Assembly (NCBI GenBank): GCA_021788795.1
Contig: JAJYKG010000015.1
Span: 1 to 16,959, forward strand
Length of the DNA: 16,959 bases
Origin: Thermoplasmata archaeon
GTDB taxonomy: Archaea > Thermoplasmatota > Thermoplasmata > RBG-16-68-12
Direction: 5' to 3'
The notes under the pieces were generated by a model. The model searched no databases and was not told where the DNA came from. It saw nothing but the letters and a program-made list of their open reading frames with translations. Below, piece after piece: positions 6,541-13,798 of the stretch; positions within the stretch are counted from its first letter, which is position 1, and the number at the start of each line of letters is the position of its first letter. The translations under genes were made by a program, and so were the position numbers.

Positions 6541-7056
6541 ATGGCATCCAGCGAAATGACCGCGGCCCCGGACATCCGGCTCCGCGGCAAGGAGTCGAGC
6601 TCGAACGGCCGCCTGGAGGCGCGCGGCGGCATGGGGGCGCGCATCGCCCTCGAGATCCTGATCGTCGTCAACGCCGTCGCGTTCCTCGGTGCGTCCCTCA
6701 TCCACTTCGGGTTCGCGATCCCGCTGGGCTTCGCGACCCTTGCGGACGCGGCCCTGCCGCAGGCGGCCGTCGCCGAGGGCGCGATCGGCGCGGCCTTCGT
6801 CGTCGCAGCGGCCGCGGTGTTCGCACGGTCGGGATGGGCGTGGGGCGCCACCCTGGTCGCGTACCTCCTCGGCGTCCTCGGCGTGCTCATCGGGCTCAGC
6901 GTGAGCGTGGGGGACGCGGACCTCTCCTCCTCCGCCAACTTCTGGTTCCACCTGACCATTCTCCCCGTGGTCCTCATCGGCCTCGGCCTCCTCCTGACGC
7001 GGGGTGGCCGGGTCGGTCTGGGGAAGGCGCCGGCGGATCCGGAGGTGCGACCATGA
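6541..7056 (+). CDS. four-helix membrane protein, first gene of three-gene operon
   Basis: A 171-residue protein. A polar N-terminus of about 33 residues is followed by four predicted helices (about 35-57, 76-96, 100-122, 134-154). No named family is recognised. The helix spacing and small size recall DoxX-like or other four-helix redox membrane proteins, but no diagnostic residue is seen. The start is the ATG at 6541, fixed by the 41-base spacing from the operator-like element. The frame is open upstream but that part overlaps the divergent DoxX-like gene. Its stop overlaps the next gene's ATG by four bases, so the three genes form a tight operon. Confidence 0.75.
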   Translation: MASSEMTAAPDIRLRGKESSSNGRLEARGGMGARIALEILIVVNAVAFLGASLIHFGFAIPLGFATLADAALPQAAVAEGAIGAAFVVAAAAVFARSGWAWGATLVAYLLGVLGVLIGLSVSVGDADLSSSANFWFHLTILPVVLIGLGLLLTRGGRVGLGKAPADPEVRP

Positions 7057-7445
7057 AGGACCGCGGGCCGCGGCTGTGGCCCTGGATCCTGATCCCCGTC
7101 GTCGCCCTCGTCGCGGTGGTCACCTTCGCGGTCCTCGGCTTCCTGACGTACGGCGCCCAGGGACCGTATCCGTGGCCGTGGTGGGGCTTCTTCCCCTGGT
7201 TTCCCTTCGCCGGAATCTGGATCTTCTTCGGGTTCCTCTTCCTGTTCGGAATCTTCCGGTGGGGCGCGGGACCGTGGGGATGCAGCTATGGCGGCGCCCA
7301 CGACGACAGCCGCGCGATCCTCCGCGAACGCTACGCCCGCGGCGAGATCACCCGGGAGCAGTTCGACCGGATGCGGCGGGACCTGGACGAGCGCCGAATG
7401 CACGATGCCTATGAAGACGAGGCGCCTCGGGCGGCGGGCCCATGA
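7053..7445 (+). CDS. small two-helix membrane protein with C-terminal SHOCT domain
   Basis: A 130-residue protein. It has helices at about 10-32 and 44-70, the second flanked by an unusually Trp/Phe/Pro-rich stretch. Residues about 86-112 (AILRERYARGEITREQFDRM) are a classic SHOCT motif, a short helical module found at the ends of many membrane and other proteins and thought to mediate oligomerisation or association. The start at 7053 has GGAGG eight bases upstream and overlaps the previous stop by four bases. Its own stop overlaps the next ATG by four bases. It probably forms a membrane complex with its operon partners. Confidence 0.85.
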   Translation: MKDRGPRLWPWILIPVVALVAVVTFAVLGFLTYGAQGPYPWPWWGFFPWFPFAGIWIFFGFLFLFGIFRWGAGPWGCSYGGAHDDSRAILRERYARGEITREQFDRMRRDLDERRMHDAYEDEAPRAAGP

Positions 7446-7924
7446 GCGCTCCTCCAGAGGCGACCTCGGCGGCGGCCCCGACGCGACGCGGACGGCGCGA
7501 GGTCACGGCTCCCTCCTTGGCGGGCATCCTGGTCGCCCTCCTCTCGTTCCAGTTCCTCCTGGGGACCTATCTCGAGATCTACGCGGACATCCCCGCGGGA
7601 GGGAACCTGGGGGCGATGGACCTCGGCGGGCTGGCCGTCCTCCTCCTGCACATCCTCGTCGGAATCATGGTGATCGGCACCTCGGCGCGGCTGCTCGTCG
7701 TCGCGGCGCGGGCGCACAACGGACGGCAGACGGCCCTCGCCGCAATCGCGGCTTTCGGCATGGTGATCGCCTTCCTCGCCGGGGCGGCCTTCACCTTCGG
7801 CAGCCAGGCCGACGGCGCGTCGTTCCTCATGGCGGTCGGGTTCTTCCTGGGGATGTTCGGCTCGGGCCTCATCATGGCCGGGGCGCGCGTGCCTCGTCCC
7901 GCGGCGGACTCGGACGCGGCCTGA
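7442..7924 (+). CDS. four-helix membrane protein, last gene of operon
   Basis: A 160-residue protein with a Pro/Ala/Arg-rich cytoplasmic-looking N-terminus and four predicted helices (about 24-46, 60-90, 97-118, 126-147). A single His (H70) lies inside helix 2 and another (H92) just after it. These could be metal or heme ligands, but nothing more supports that. No named family is recognised. It begins inside the stop of the SHOCT gene (ATGA overlap), so it is translationally coupled. It converges on the VOC gene, with 12 bases between the stops. Confidence 0.75.
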   Translation: MSAPPEATSAAAPTRRGRREVTAPSLAGILVALLSFQFLLGTYLEIYADIPAGGNLGAMDLGGLAVLLLHILVGIMVIGTSARLLVVAARAHNGRQTALAAIAAFGMVIAFLAGAAFTFGSQADGASFLMAVGFFLGMFGSGLIMAGARVPRPAADSDAA

Positions 7925-7936
7925 CGGCCGCGCGCC

Positions 7937-8362
7937 TCACGCGCCCTGCCCGAACGTCCATTCCTGCGTCCCCGGCGGCCAGCTCACGTCGACGAGGTCG
8001 AAGGGGTTGCCGTCCGGGTCCGCGAGGGTGACGTAGTCCTTGCCCGCCTGCGCGGGCTGCACCAGCTTCGCTCCGAGCTTCTGGAGGCGGCCCAGCTCGC
8101 CGAGGGGGTCCACGGCGTAGAGGTCGAGGTGCAGGCGATAGTCCTTCAGCGGACCCTCGTTCGTCTGGTTCAGGCTCACGTTCGGGCCCTTCCCCTCCGG
8201 GTCCCTGAGGACGACCCAGCCGCCCTCGGGAGGGCTGCGGGGCACGTAGTGGAGAGCCTCGCGCCAGAACGCGTACATGCGCTCGAAGTCCGTGCAGTCG
8301 ATGACGATGGCGCCGATCCAGATCCGGGTCTTCGCGTTCGAGGCCGCGCTTCCCTCAGGCAT
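7937..8362 (-). CDS. VOC-family (glyoxalase-like) protein
   Basis: A 141-residue protein with the two beta-alpha-beta-beta-beta halves of the vicinal oxygen chelate fold. The first half begins with IWIGAIVIDCTDFERMYAFW, and the second has H78 in the RLHLDLY strand and ends with TLADPDGNPFDLVD (112-125), the typical DP-x-GN-x-x-x-L closing strand. It is of the single-domain Glyoxalase_6-like kind, often lyases, resistance proteins or binding proteins; the substrate is not predictable. The ATG at 8362 has GGGAGGAAG just upstream. It is divergent from the chimeric amidase/deiminase ORF and shares its promoter region. Confidence 0.85.
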   Translation of the reverse strand: MPEGSAASNAKTRIWIGAIVIDCTDFERMYAFWREALHYVPRSPPEGGWVVLRDPEGKGPNVSLNQTNEGPLKDYRLHLDLYAVDPLGELGRLQKLGAKLVQPAQAGKDYVTLADPDGNPFDLVDVSWPPGTQEWTFGQGA

Positions 8363-8390
8363 CTTCCTCCCTCGGCCCTACAGACTCGCC

Positions 8391-8425
8391 GCGAAACGAT
8401 AAGGGTTGGGACGGCGCGCCCGTCC
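8391..8425. promoter_or_regulatory. divergent promoter element with inverted repeat
   Basis: GCGAAACGATAAGG (8391-8404) reads as BRE plus TATA for the plus strand, and its complement CCCTTATCG could serve the VOC gene on the minus strand. Immediately downstream, GGACGG and CCGTCC (8409-8414 and 8420-8425) form a six-base inverted repeat around CGCGC, near the expected plus-strand transcription start. It is a possible operator or small hairpin. Confidence 0.35.
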
Positions 8426-8469
8426 GAGCCTTCATAGGCCGGCACGGGACTCCCGGCGGGGGATCCGTC

Positions 8470-8934
8470 TTGGCGTCTGCGGTCTCCGACCGGTTCCGCG
8501 TCTCGCTCGTCCAGATGCAGGTCGCGCCGCGGCCGGAGGACAACGTCGCCGCGGCGATCCGCGCCCTGGCGGCGTCGTCCCGGCGCGGGGCCGACCTGTG
8601 CATCCTCCCGGAGCTGTTCACGAACCGCTACGTGGGCCAGTTCCCGGACGCCCGCGCACGGTCTCTGGAGGTGGTCCGGCTGCCCATGCCCGCGGCCCGC
8701 TCGCTGTACGGCGTCCCGATCACGCCCTCCTACGCGAACCACTGCCTCGCGAATGGGGGCGTGGTGGCGCCCACCTACGGCCTCCGGGAGGACCGGGTCG
8801 CCCTGGACATCCTCGGCACGGTCCATCCGGGCCGGGAGATCGTGGGAGTCGACGCGCGCTACCTCGAACGGGGCGGCGGCGCCGTCCATTGCATCACGCA
8901 ACAGAGGCCCGCAGGACGGCCCTTGCCCCCGTGA
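8470..8934 (+). pseudogene. chimeric remnant: N-terminus of nitrilase-family amidase joined to C-terminus of agmatine deiminase
   Basis: An intact 154-codon frame from a TTG at 8470. Residues about 9-62 are the start of a carbon-nitrogen hydrolase: FRVSLVQMQV, then a helix, then CILPELFTNRY with E48 as the first residue of the Glu-Lys-Cys triad. From about residue 66 it becomes the end of a peptidylarginine/agmatine deiminase: VVRLPMP, then TPSYANHCLANG, then a GREIVGVDAR stretch and GGGAVHCITQQ, with C141 at the catalytic Cys position. The nitrilase lacks its Lys and Cys, and the deiminase lacks its N-terminal propeller. N-carbamoylputrescine amidase (AguB) and agmatine deiminase (AguA) act in succession in putrescine synthesis and are often neighbours, so an in-frame deletion between adjacent genes is the simplest origin. 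It is probably inactive. A promoter survives upstream. Confidence 0.75.
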
Positions 8935-8994
8935 TCCGTGCGGCGAATCGCCTCCGCCGTAGAAGCCGACACGGCCAGATCCCCTGTCCTCATG

Positions 8995-9023
8995 GAAACC
9001 GATAAGCACCATAGCTACCATAG
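8995..9023 (+). promoter_or_regulatory. toxin-antitoxin promoter with ACCATAG direct repeats
   Basis: GGAAACCGATAAGC (8995-9007) is BRE/TATA-like and lies about 30 bases before the ATG at 9036. Two copies of ACCATAG follow (9008-9014 and 9017-9023), separated by CT. Ribbon-helix-helix antitoxins commonly bind short repeats that overlap their own promoter, so this is a plausible autoregulatory operator. Confidence 0.45.
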
Positions 9024-9035
9024 TTTCGTCCGACC

Positions 9036-9227
9036 ATGGCCTCGACCACGACGACCATCTCCCTCCGCAAGGAGACGAAGGAGATGCTCCGGAAGATCGG
9101 TTCGAAGGACCAGACGTACGACGAGGTCATCCGGGAGCTCATCGAGAAGGCCTCGATCAAGGAGATGGACGCCCGGTGGAACCGCATCCTGGAGGACGAG
9201 GAGTTCATCCCGCTGGATGAGCTATGA
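9036..9227 (+). CDS. type II antitoxin, ribbon-helix-helix type
   Basis: A 63-residue protein. The N-terminal segment TTTTISLRKETKEMLRKIG fits the beta strand and first helix of a ribbon-helix-helix DNA-binding domain. A second helix (about 28-42: YDEVIRELIEKAS) follows, then an acidic C-terminal tail typical of the toxin-wrapping region. This pattern is common in archaeal VapB/RelB-like antitoxins. The stop overlaps the toxin's ATG by four bases (ATGA at 9224-9227), the usual coupled order of antitoxin first. The promoter carries direct repeats suited to autorepression. Confidence 0.85.
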   Translation: MASTTTTISLRKETKEMLRKIGSKDQTYDEVIRELIEKASIKEMDARWNRILEDEEFIPLDEL

Positions 9228-9490
9228 CCTTCCGGATCCTGCTGTCCGAGACGGCAGTCCGGCAGCTCCGCAAGCTACCTCCCGACGCCCGGAAACGGAT
9301 CGCCAACGCACTGCGTGTCCGGGAGGAGGACCCCTTTCGGGCGCGGTCGAAGGCGGACATCCGCATCCTCGAGGGCACGGAGCCAAGGAAGTATCGGATC
9401 CGGGTCGGGGATTACCGCGCCGTGGACTCGGTGGCGGGAAAGGAAGTCCGCGTGATCGAGGTGTTCGTCCGCGGACGCGGGTACCGCTGA
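9224..9490 (+). CDS. RelE/ParE-family toxin
   Basis: An 88-residue protein with the RelE/ParE layout: strand 1 FRILLSETAVRQLRKLP, two helices (about 10-35), then strands ILEGTEPRKYRIRVGDYRAV and VRVIEVFVRGRGYR. Basic residues at R55, K56, R58, R60 and R83-R88 occupy the region that carries mRNA-cutting residues in RelE-type toxins, and the last residues match the usual V-x-R-x-x-x-Y end. Target (ribosome-bound mRNA or gyrase) cannot be decided by eye; RelE-like is favoured. It is paired with the antitoxin by a four-base overlap. Confidence 0.87.
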   Translation: MTFRILLSETAVRQLRKLPPDARKRIANALRVREEDPFRARSKADIRILEGTEPRKYRIRVGDYRAVDSVAGKEVRVIEVFVRGRGYR

Positions 9491-9535
9491 CCGCAACGAC
9501 CCGGGGGAGGGAACGGCGGCCGTCTCGTGGACACA

Positions 9536-10183
9536 ATGCGTACCGAGGATTCATCCGCCGCGCGTCCCCCTCGGCGTGAGCGAGGGAACCTCATACCGCC
9601 CGCCGCGATCCGCGACCTCCGGGACCTGATGTACTGGCAATACGCCAAGATCATCGCCGACTCCGCCGGCGTCGGCAAGAAACAGTGGGCCTTCGTCATG
9701 GACCGGTTCAAGAAGCTGCAGTCCGGGGAGATCGCCTGGGACTCCATCCGGGAGTACGTGAAGGAGCACAACGACTTCCACCGCTGCCTGTACTGCGGCC
9801 GAGCCGGAGACCTCACGCTCGATCACCTGATCCCGCAGTCGCTCCACGGGCCCGAGGACGAGAAGAACGCGGCCTGGGTGTGTCGGTCGTGCAACGCATC
9901 CAAGGGCGCGCGCCGCCTCTACGAGTTCTACGCAACGTCGAAGGGGGGCCTCCAGGCGGCCAAGTACGACGTGCCGCGCCTCGCCGAGGGCAAGTACCTC
10001 AAGTTGCTCTACGGCCTCTTCGACGACGCGGACGTCCTCGGCGTCACGGAGGACGACCTCCACGCACGCTTCTGCCCGACGTGCGACCTCGGCCCCGTAT
10101 GCCAGAGGGAGCACTCGGAGGGGAAGCTGTCCCCGCTCTGCCTGGACGGCGTCGCGACCGCGGTCCTGCGCGGCGGGAGCTAG
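9536..10183 (+). CDS. HNH endonuclease with extra C-terminal cysteine cluster
   Basis: A 215-residue protein from the ATG at 9536; an in-frame GTG at 9527 would add three residues (numbering below includes these). The HNH core is clear: C87-x-x-C90-G, then LTLDHLIP with D99-H100, N114, and C119-x-x-C122-N123 before K126. The four Cys bind structural zinc and the DH supplies the catalytic His. N-terminally there is a helical region of about 60 residues. C-terminally, four more cysteines (C183, C186, C192, C205; C-x2-C-x5-C-x12-C) form a second metal-binding or iron-sulfur-like cluster. It lies 45 bases after the toxin on the same strand and may be co-transcribed. It could act in defence, in a mobile element, or in DNA processing. 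Confidence 0.85.
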   Translation: MRTEDSSAARPPRRERGNLIPPAAIRDLRDLMYWQYAKIIADSAGVGKKQWAFVMDRFKKLQSGEIAWDSIREYVKEHNDFHRCLYCGRAGDLTLDHLIPQSLHGPEDEKNAAWVCRSCNASKGARRLYEFYATSKGGLQAAKYDVPRLAEGKYLKLLYGLFDDADVLGVTEDDLHARFCPTCDLGPVCQREHSEGKLSPLCLDGVATAVLRGGS

Positions 10184-10261
10184 GCCATCCTCGTGCGTCC
10201 CTCATGGCCCTCCGATCCCGCCTCACCCGGACAAGGCGCGGCCGCCGCGGGACCTCGCGGT

Positions 10262-11125
10262 TCACGTCATCGAGAGAAGGCTGATCCCGACCACGAAGAG
10301 GACCAGCGCGGCCGCGATCCGCCAGTCCGGCCTCTCCCGCAGGAGGGCCCACGCGCCCAGCGTCGCGACCACGGGATACGTCCCCGTCACGGGCGCCACG
10401 ATGGACGCCGGCCCGGCGTCGTACGCGGCCGCCAGGACGATCGCGGCAATCGACCCGGTGAGGAAGACGACCATCCCCGCGGCCCACATGGCTCGGGGGG
10501 CCCCGACCTCAGCCCGAGGCTGCCTCCGCCAGGCCGCCGCCGCGACCAAGGAGACGCCGAGGTACCCGGAGCCCAGGAGGAGGAAGAGGTCGCCCTCCCC
10601 CAGCGCGTCCACGCTCCCCTTGACGAGGAAAGCCCAGAGACCCCACACGAGAAAGCTGCCGAGGCTGAGGACGACGGCGAGGCGGCGGCTCACGGAGGCC
10701 TTCCTCCGGTCGATGGACAGGAGGAGGACGCAGGCGACGGTCATCGCGATGCCGAGGACCTGGAGGAGACCCAGCGTCTCCCCCAGGAACGTGACGCTCA
10801 GGACGACGGTCAGGAGGGGCGAGGCCGCGGCGATCGTCCCGACGAGGCCCACCGTGCCCCGCATCATCCCCGCGAAGAAGCACAGGTAGCCGACGGCACC
10901 GAGGACGCCCGCGGAGACCGCGGCAAGCACGTAGACCGTCCCCGCGTCCCCGGGTCCGCGCGGCCACAGGACGCCCGCCCCGACGAAGGCGGCCCCCTCG
11001 CACGCAATCGCGCCGAGCCACATGACCCAGGGACCGAGACGGTCCGCGCTCGGCTTCGCGGCGAGGACGCTGAAGCCGTTGAGGACCGCGGCGACCAGGG
11101 CGAGGACGAGCCAGTCGAGCCCCAT
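10262..11125 (-). CDS. EamA-family (drug/metabolite) transporter
   Basis: A 287-residue protein with about ten membrane helices arranged as two EamA repeats. The first repeat runs about 1-137 and ends with FLGETLGLLQVLGIAMTVA, where the conserved E-x-L and G-I-x-x-x-x-x-G-V pattern marks the last helices. The second runs about 150-287 and ends with WALLRERPDWRIAAALVLFVVGI. Such proteins usually move amino acids, nucleotides or other small metabolites across the cytoplasmic membrane, often outward. It is divergent from lysA with 137 bases between, so a role with lysine or related amino acids is possible but not shown. Confidence 0.9.
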   Translation of the reverse strand: MGLDWLVLALVAAVLNGFSVLAAKPSADRLGPWVMWLGAIACEGAAFVGAGVLWPRGPGDAGTVYVLAAVSAGVLGAVGYLCFFAGMMRGTVGLVGTIAAASPLLTVVLSVTFLGETLGLLQVLGIAMTVACVLLLSIDRRKASVSRRLAVVLSLGSFLVWGLWAFLVKGSVDALGEGDLFLLLGSGYLGVSLVAAAAWRRQPRAEVGAPRAMWAAGMVVFLTGSIAAIVLAAAYDAGPASIVAPVTGTYPVVATLGAWALLRERPDWRIAAALVLFVVGISLLSMT

Positions 11126-11204
11126 CGGGGTCCAGGGAGCGGCCCCGGCCCCATCAGGGTTGCGACCGGCCTGTGCGCGGGGTCGCCGAAGGTACGGACG
11201 ACTG

Positions 11205-11213
11205 GATTATATC
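11205..11213 (+). promoter_or_regulatory. TATA box of lysA
   Basis: GATTATATC lies about 50 bases before the ATG at 11263, giving a leader of roughly 25 bases that contains the ribosome binding site GGAGG (11250-11254). This position rules out the in-frame GTG at 11173 as a start, since it would precede transcription. The box is nearly palindromic and might also serve the divergent EamA gene. Confidence 0.55.
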
Positions 11214-11262
11214 CCCCTCCGAAACTCACGAGAGCGCCCCGAGGGCGAAGGAGGGCATCCCC

Positions 11263-12549
11263 ATGCCCGGAATCTACGACTACCTCGAAGACAAGGACGG
11301 CCTGCTGCATATCGACGGCATTTCCTCGACCGAGATCGCCCGGCGCTTCGGCACGCCCCTCTACGTGTACAGCGCCCGGCGCATCCGGGACAACTACCGC
11401 CGGATCCACGACGCCTTCGCCGCCCGGCGGGAGAACTTCCGCGCGAACTACGCGGTCAAGGCCAACAACAACCTCTCCGTCCTCGATCTCCTGCGGCGGG
11501 AGGGCGCGGGCGCGGACTGCGCGGGTCCGGGGGAGATCCGCATGGCCAAGTCCGTCGGCTTCCCGCCGGGCCGGATCCTGTACTCCGGGAACTACAACTC
11601 GGACGAGGAGCTCCGGTACGGGCTCGAGTCCGGCGCGACGATCAACCTGGACGACGGGCCGCTCCTGGCGCGCCTGCTCCGGTTCGGGAAGCCGAAGGCC
11701 CTGTGCTTCCGGATCAACCCCGGGTTCGGCAAGGGCGCCTATCCGGGCGTCGTGACGGCCGGGCCCGACGCGAAGTTCGGGATGCGGGAGCGCGAGGCCC
11801 TGAAAGCGTACCGCCTCGCGAAGGAGGCGGGCATCGAGCGCCTCGGCGTGCACATGATGGCCGGCTCCAACGTCCTCGAGACCCCGTACTGGGCGGCGAT
11901 CACGGACCGCCTCACCGGCATCGCGGCGCGGATCGCGAAGGCGCTCCGCATCGAGCTCGACTTCATCGATCTCGGGGGCGGGTTCGGCGTCCCCTCGAAG
12001 ATCGGCATGAAGCCCCTGCCCGTCGAGGACCTCGCGAAGAAGGTCGTGGACGCGTACGAGGCGCGGCTCGCGAAGACCCCGGAGATCGGCGACCCGACCC
12101 TCGTGATCGAGCCGGGCCGCTACCTCGTGAGCGACGCGGGCGTCCTGCTCGCCACGGTCACCCATGTGAAGACGTCGGCGAAGCGCTTCGTCGGGTGCGA
12201 TGCGGGGATGAACACGATCCTCCGCCCCGCCCTGTACGGCGCGTACCACGAGATCCTCCCGGCGACCCGACTCGATGCGAGGCGGAGCCTGCGCGCGAAC
12301 GTGACAGGCCCGATCTGCGAGAACACGGACATGCTCGGCAAGGACCGGCGGCTCCCGAAGCTGGAGCCGGGAGACCTCCTCGCGGTCCTCAACGCGGGTG
12401 CCTACGGCTTCGTCATGGCGAGCCGGTTCAACTCGCGGCCCTTGCCGGCCGAGGTCCTGGTGGCGGATGGGCAGGCGCGGCTCGTGCGCGAGCGGGAGAC
12501 GCTGGAGGACCTGACGCGCGGCGAGCCGATCCCGACATCCGCGGGGTGA
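11263..12549 (+). CDS. lysA: diaminopimelate decarboxylase
   Basis: A 428-residue fold-type III PLP enzyme that turns meso-diaminopimelate into lysine, the last step of the DAP route. Visible sites: K66 (YAVKANNN), the Schiff-base lysine; DLGGGFG (236-242) and EPGR (283-286) for phosphate and cofactor contacts; C352-E353 in CENTD, the catalytic Cys pair from the partner subunit; and GAYGFVMASRFNSRPLPAEV (379-398), with Y381. The start is the ATG at 11263, preceded by GGAGG and a TATA box. One departure: in relatives the strand reads G-x-H-x-H-x-G-S, with the second His stacking on PLP, while here it is GVHMMAGS, with Met199 in that place. Other PLP decarboxylases (ornithine, arginine) are less likely because of the C-terminal signature. 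It converges on the epimerase gene, with seven bases between stops. Confidence 0.9.
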   Translation: MPGIYDYLEDKDGLLHIDGISSTEIARRFGTPLYVYSARRIRDNYRRIHDAFAARRENFRANYAVKANNNLSVLDLLRREGAGADCAGPGEIRMAKSVGFPPGRILYSGNYNSDEELRYGLESGATINLDDGPLLARLLRFGKPKALCFRINPGFGKGAYPGVVTAGPDAKFGMREREALKAYRLAKEAGIERLGVHMMAGSNVLETPYWAAITDRLTGIAARIAKALRIELDFIDLGGGFGVPSKIGMKPLPVEDLAKKVVDAYEARLAKTPEIGDPTLVIEPGRYLVSDAGVLLATVTHVKTSAKRFVGCDAGMNTILRPALYGAYHEILPATRLDARRSLRANVTGPICENTDMLGKDRRLPKLEPGDLLAVLNAGAYGFVMASRFNSRPLPAEVLVADGQARLVRERETLEDLTRGEPIPTSAG

Positions 12550-12556
12550 GGGCGCC

Positions 12557-13672
12557 TCACCAGTTCGCAGGCACCTTCTCCACGGCCATCCCGACGCCCT
12601 TCACCGGGCGGTTGATCCCGTCCTGGTACGTCAGACCGCCCTCGAAAGGCTGCGTGACCATGGACGTGTAGCCGTCCAGGTCCGTGAACTTCACGTTGCC
12701 CACGGAGGAGGCGACGCACAGCCCGGCGGCGGTCCCGAGCTTCCCCTCGACCATGCAGCCCACCATGGCCTCGATGCCGTACGCCTGCGCGGTGATGAGC
12801 GTCTTCATCGAGTTCCGGATACCGCCGCTCTTCGTCAGCTTCACGTTCACGTAGTCCGCGGCCTCGCGGCGCACCGCCTCCACGACGTCCCGCGGAGCGC
12901 TGATGGACTCGTCCAGCATGACGGGGACCGACGTGGCCTTGCGCAGGGCGCGGAGGTCCTCGAGGGCGTGGCGGTTCAGCGGCTGCTCGAAGAACATCGC
13001 GCCTCGCTCCGACAGGACGGCGCTGAGGCGGATCGCGTCCCGCAGGGAGTACCCCTGGTTCGCGTCCACGTAGAAGCGCTCCCCGCGGAGGTGCTCCGCC
13101 ACCGCGCGGACGCGCGCGATGTCGTCCTCCACCTTGCCGCCGACCTTGACCTTGATGATCGAGCATCTCTCCGCCTGGAGCTCCGCGAGCTGACGCAGGC
13201 TCTCGTCCACGGGCACGAGCCCGATCGTCAGGCTCGTCGGCAGCTCCGCAAGGCGCCCGCCGAGCATCTGCGTGACGTGCAGGCCCCAGTGCTTCCCCAG
13301 GAGGTCGTGCACGGCGATGTCGATCGCATCCTTCGCGGTGGGGTTCGCGTGGATCGCCGCGTCCACCGCCGCGGAGAAGTCCTCCAGGCCGCCGAACGTC
13401 CGGCCGGCGAGCGTCCCGAGGACGTACTTCGTCGTCGCGGCCACGCCCTCCGGCGACTCGCCCGTGATCTGTGGGATCGTGGACCCCTCGCCGTATCCGG
13501 TGTGCTCCCCCGACTCCAGCTCGACGATCGTCCCGTTGTAGTCGCGCTGCGTTCCCAGGGAGATCACGAACGGGTGGCGGAGCGGGATGCTCAGGAGGTG
13601 GACCTTCGCTGACGCGAGCCGCACATCGCCGACCTTTGCGTCGAGCTTCACGACCTCCGTCTTCAGGATCAC
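12557..13672 (-). CDS. enolase-superfamily dipeptide epimerase (L-Ala-D/L-Glu epimerase-like)
   Basis: A 371-residue protein of the muconate lactonizing enzyme subgroup. Catalytic lysines: K174-x-K176 in KVKVGG, and the second base in VKLTKSGG (K278/K281). Metal ligands: D203 (VDANQG), E229 (FEQP) and D254 (LDES). The D331-L-D333 motif near the end corresponds to the D-x-D that holds the substrate ammonium in dipeptide epimerases, favouring that function over cycloisomerases or o-succinylbenzoate synthase. The GTG at 13672 is the chosen start because a BRE/TATA (CGAAGGAATAT) lies 28-38 bases upstream, as for a leaderless transcript; a later internal start cannot be excluded. It sits divergently beside a peptide-type binding protein, consistent with dipeptide salvage rather than cell-wall recycling. 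Confidence 0.87.
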   Translation of the reverse strand: MILKTEVVKLDAKVGDVRLASAKVHLLSIPLRHPFVISLGTQRDYNGTIVELESGEHTGYGEGSTIPQITGESPEGVAATTKYVLGTLAGRTFGGLEDFSAAVDAAIHANPTAKDAIDIAVHDLLGKHWGLHVTQMLGGRLAELPTSLTIGLVPVDESLRQLAELQAERCSIIKVKVGGKVEDDIARVRAVAEHLRGERFYVDANQGYSLRDAIRLSAVLSERGAMFFEQPLNRHALEDLRALRKATSVPVMLDESISAPRDVVEAVRREAADYVNVKLTKSGGIRNSMKTLITAQAYGIEAMVGCMVEGKLGTAAGLCVASSVGNVKFTDLDGYTSMVTQPFEGGLTYQDGINRPVKGVGMAVEKVPANW

Positions 13673-13699
13673 GACGCCCCACCTCGCGACGTCCGCAGG

Positions 13700-13710
13700 A
13701 TATTCCTTCG
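13700..13710 (-). promoter_or_regulatory. BRE/TATA of dipeptide epimerase gene
   Basis: On the minus strand, CGAAGGAATAT ends 28 bases before the GTG at 13672. This supports a leaderless start there. A second AT-rich block, CCTTAAG (13720-13714), lies slightly further upstream. Confidence 0.45.
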
Positions 13711-13798
13711 CGGCTTAAGGGATTCTGCGGCCTCGCGGAAGAGCTTCTCCTCTCCATGGGCACCGCGCGAGCGACGCCGGCTGAGGCACTAAGAAAAA

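Noticed and set aside
11173..11262. N-terminal 30-residue extension of lysA from a GTG
   Set aside because: A TATA box at 11205-11213 lies inside it, and the ATG at 11263 has a good GGAGG site.
10193..11755. Plus-strand open frame of 520 codons across the EamA gene and lysA start
   Set aside because: It overlaps two well-supported genes and has no recognisable motifs.
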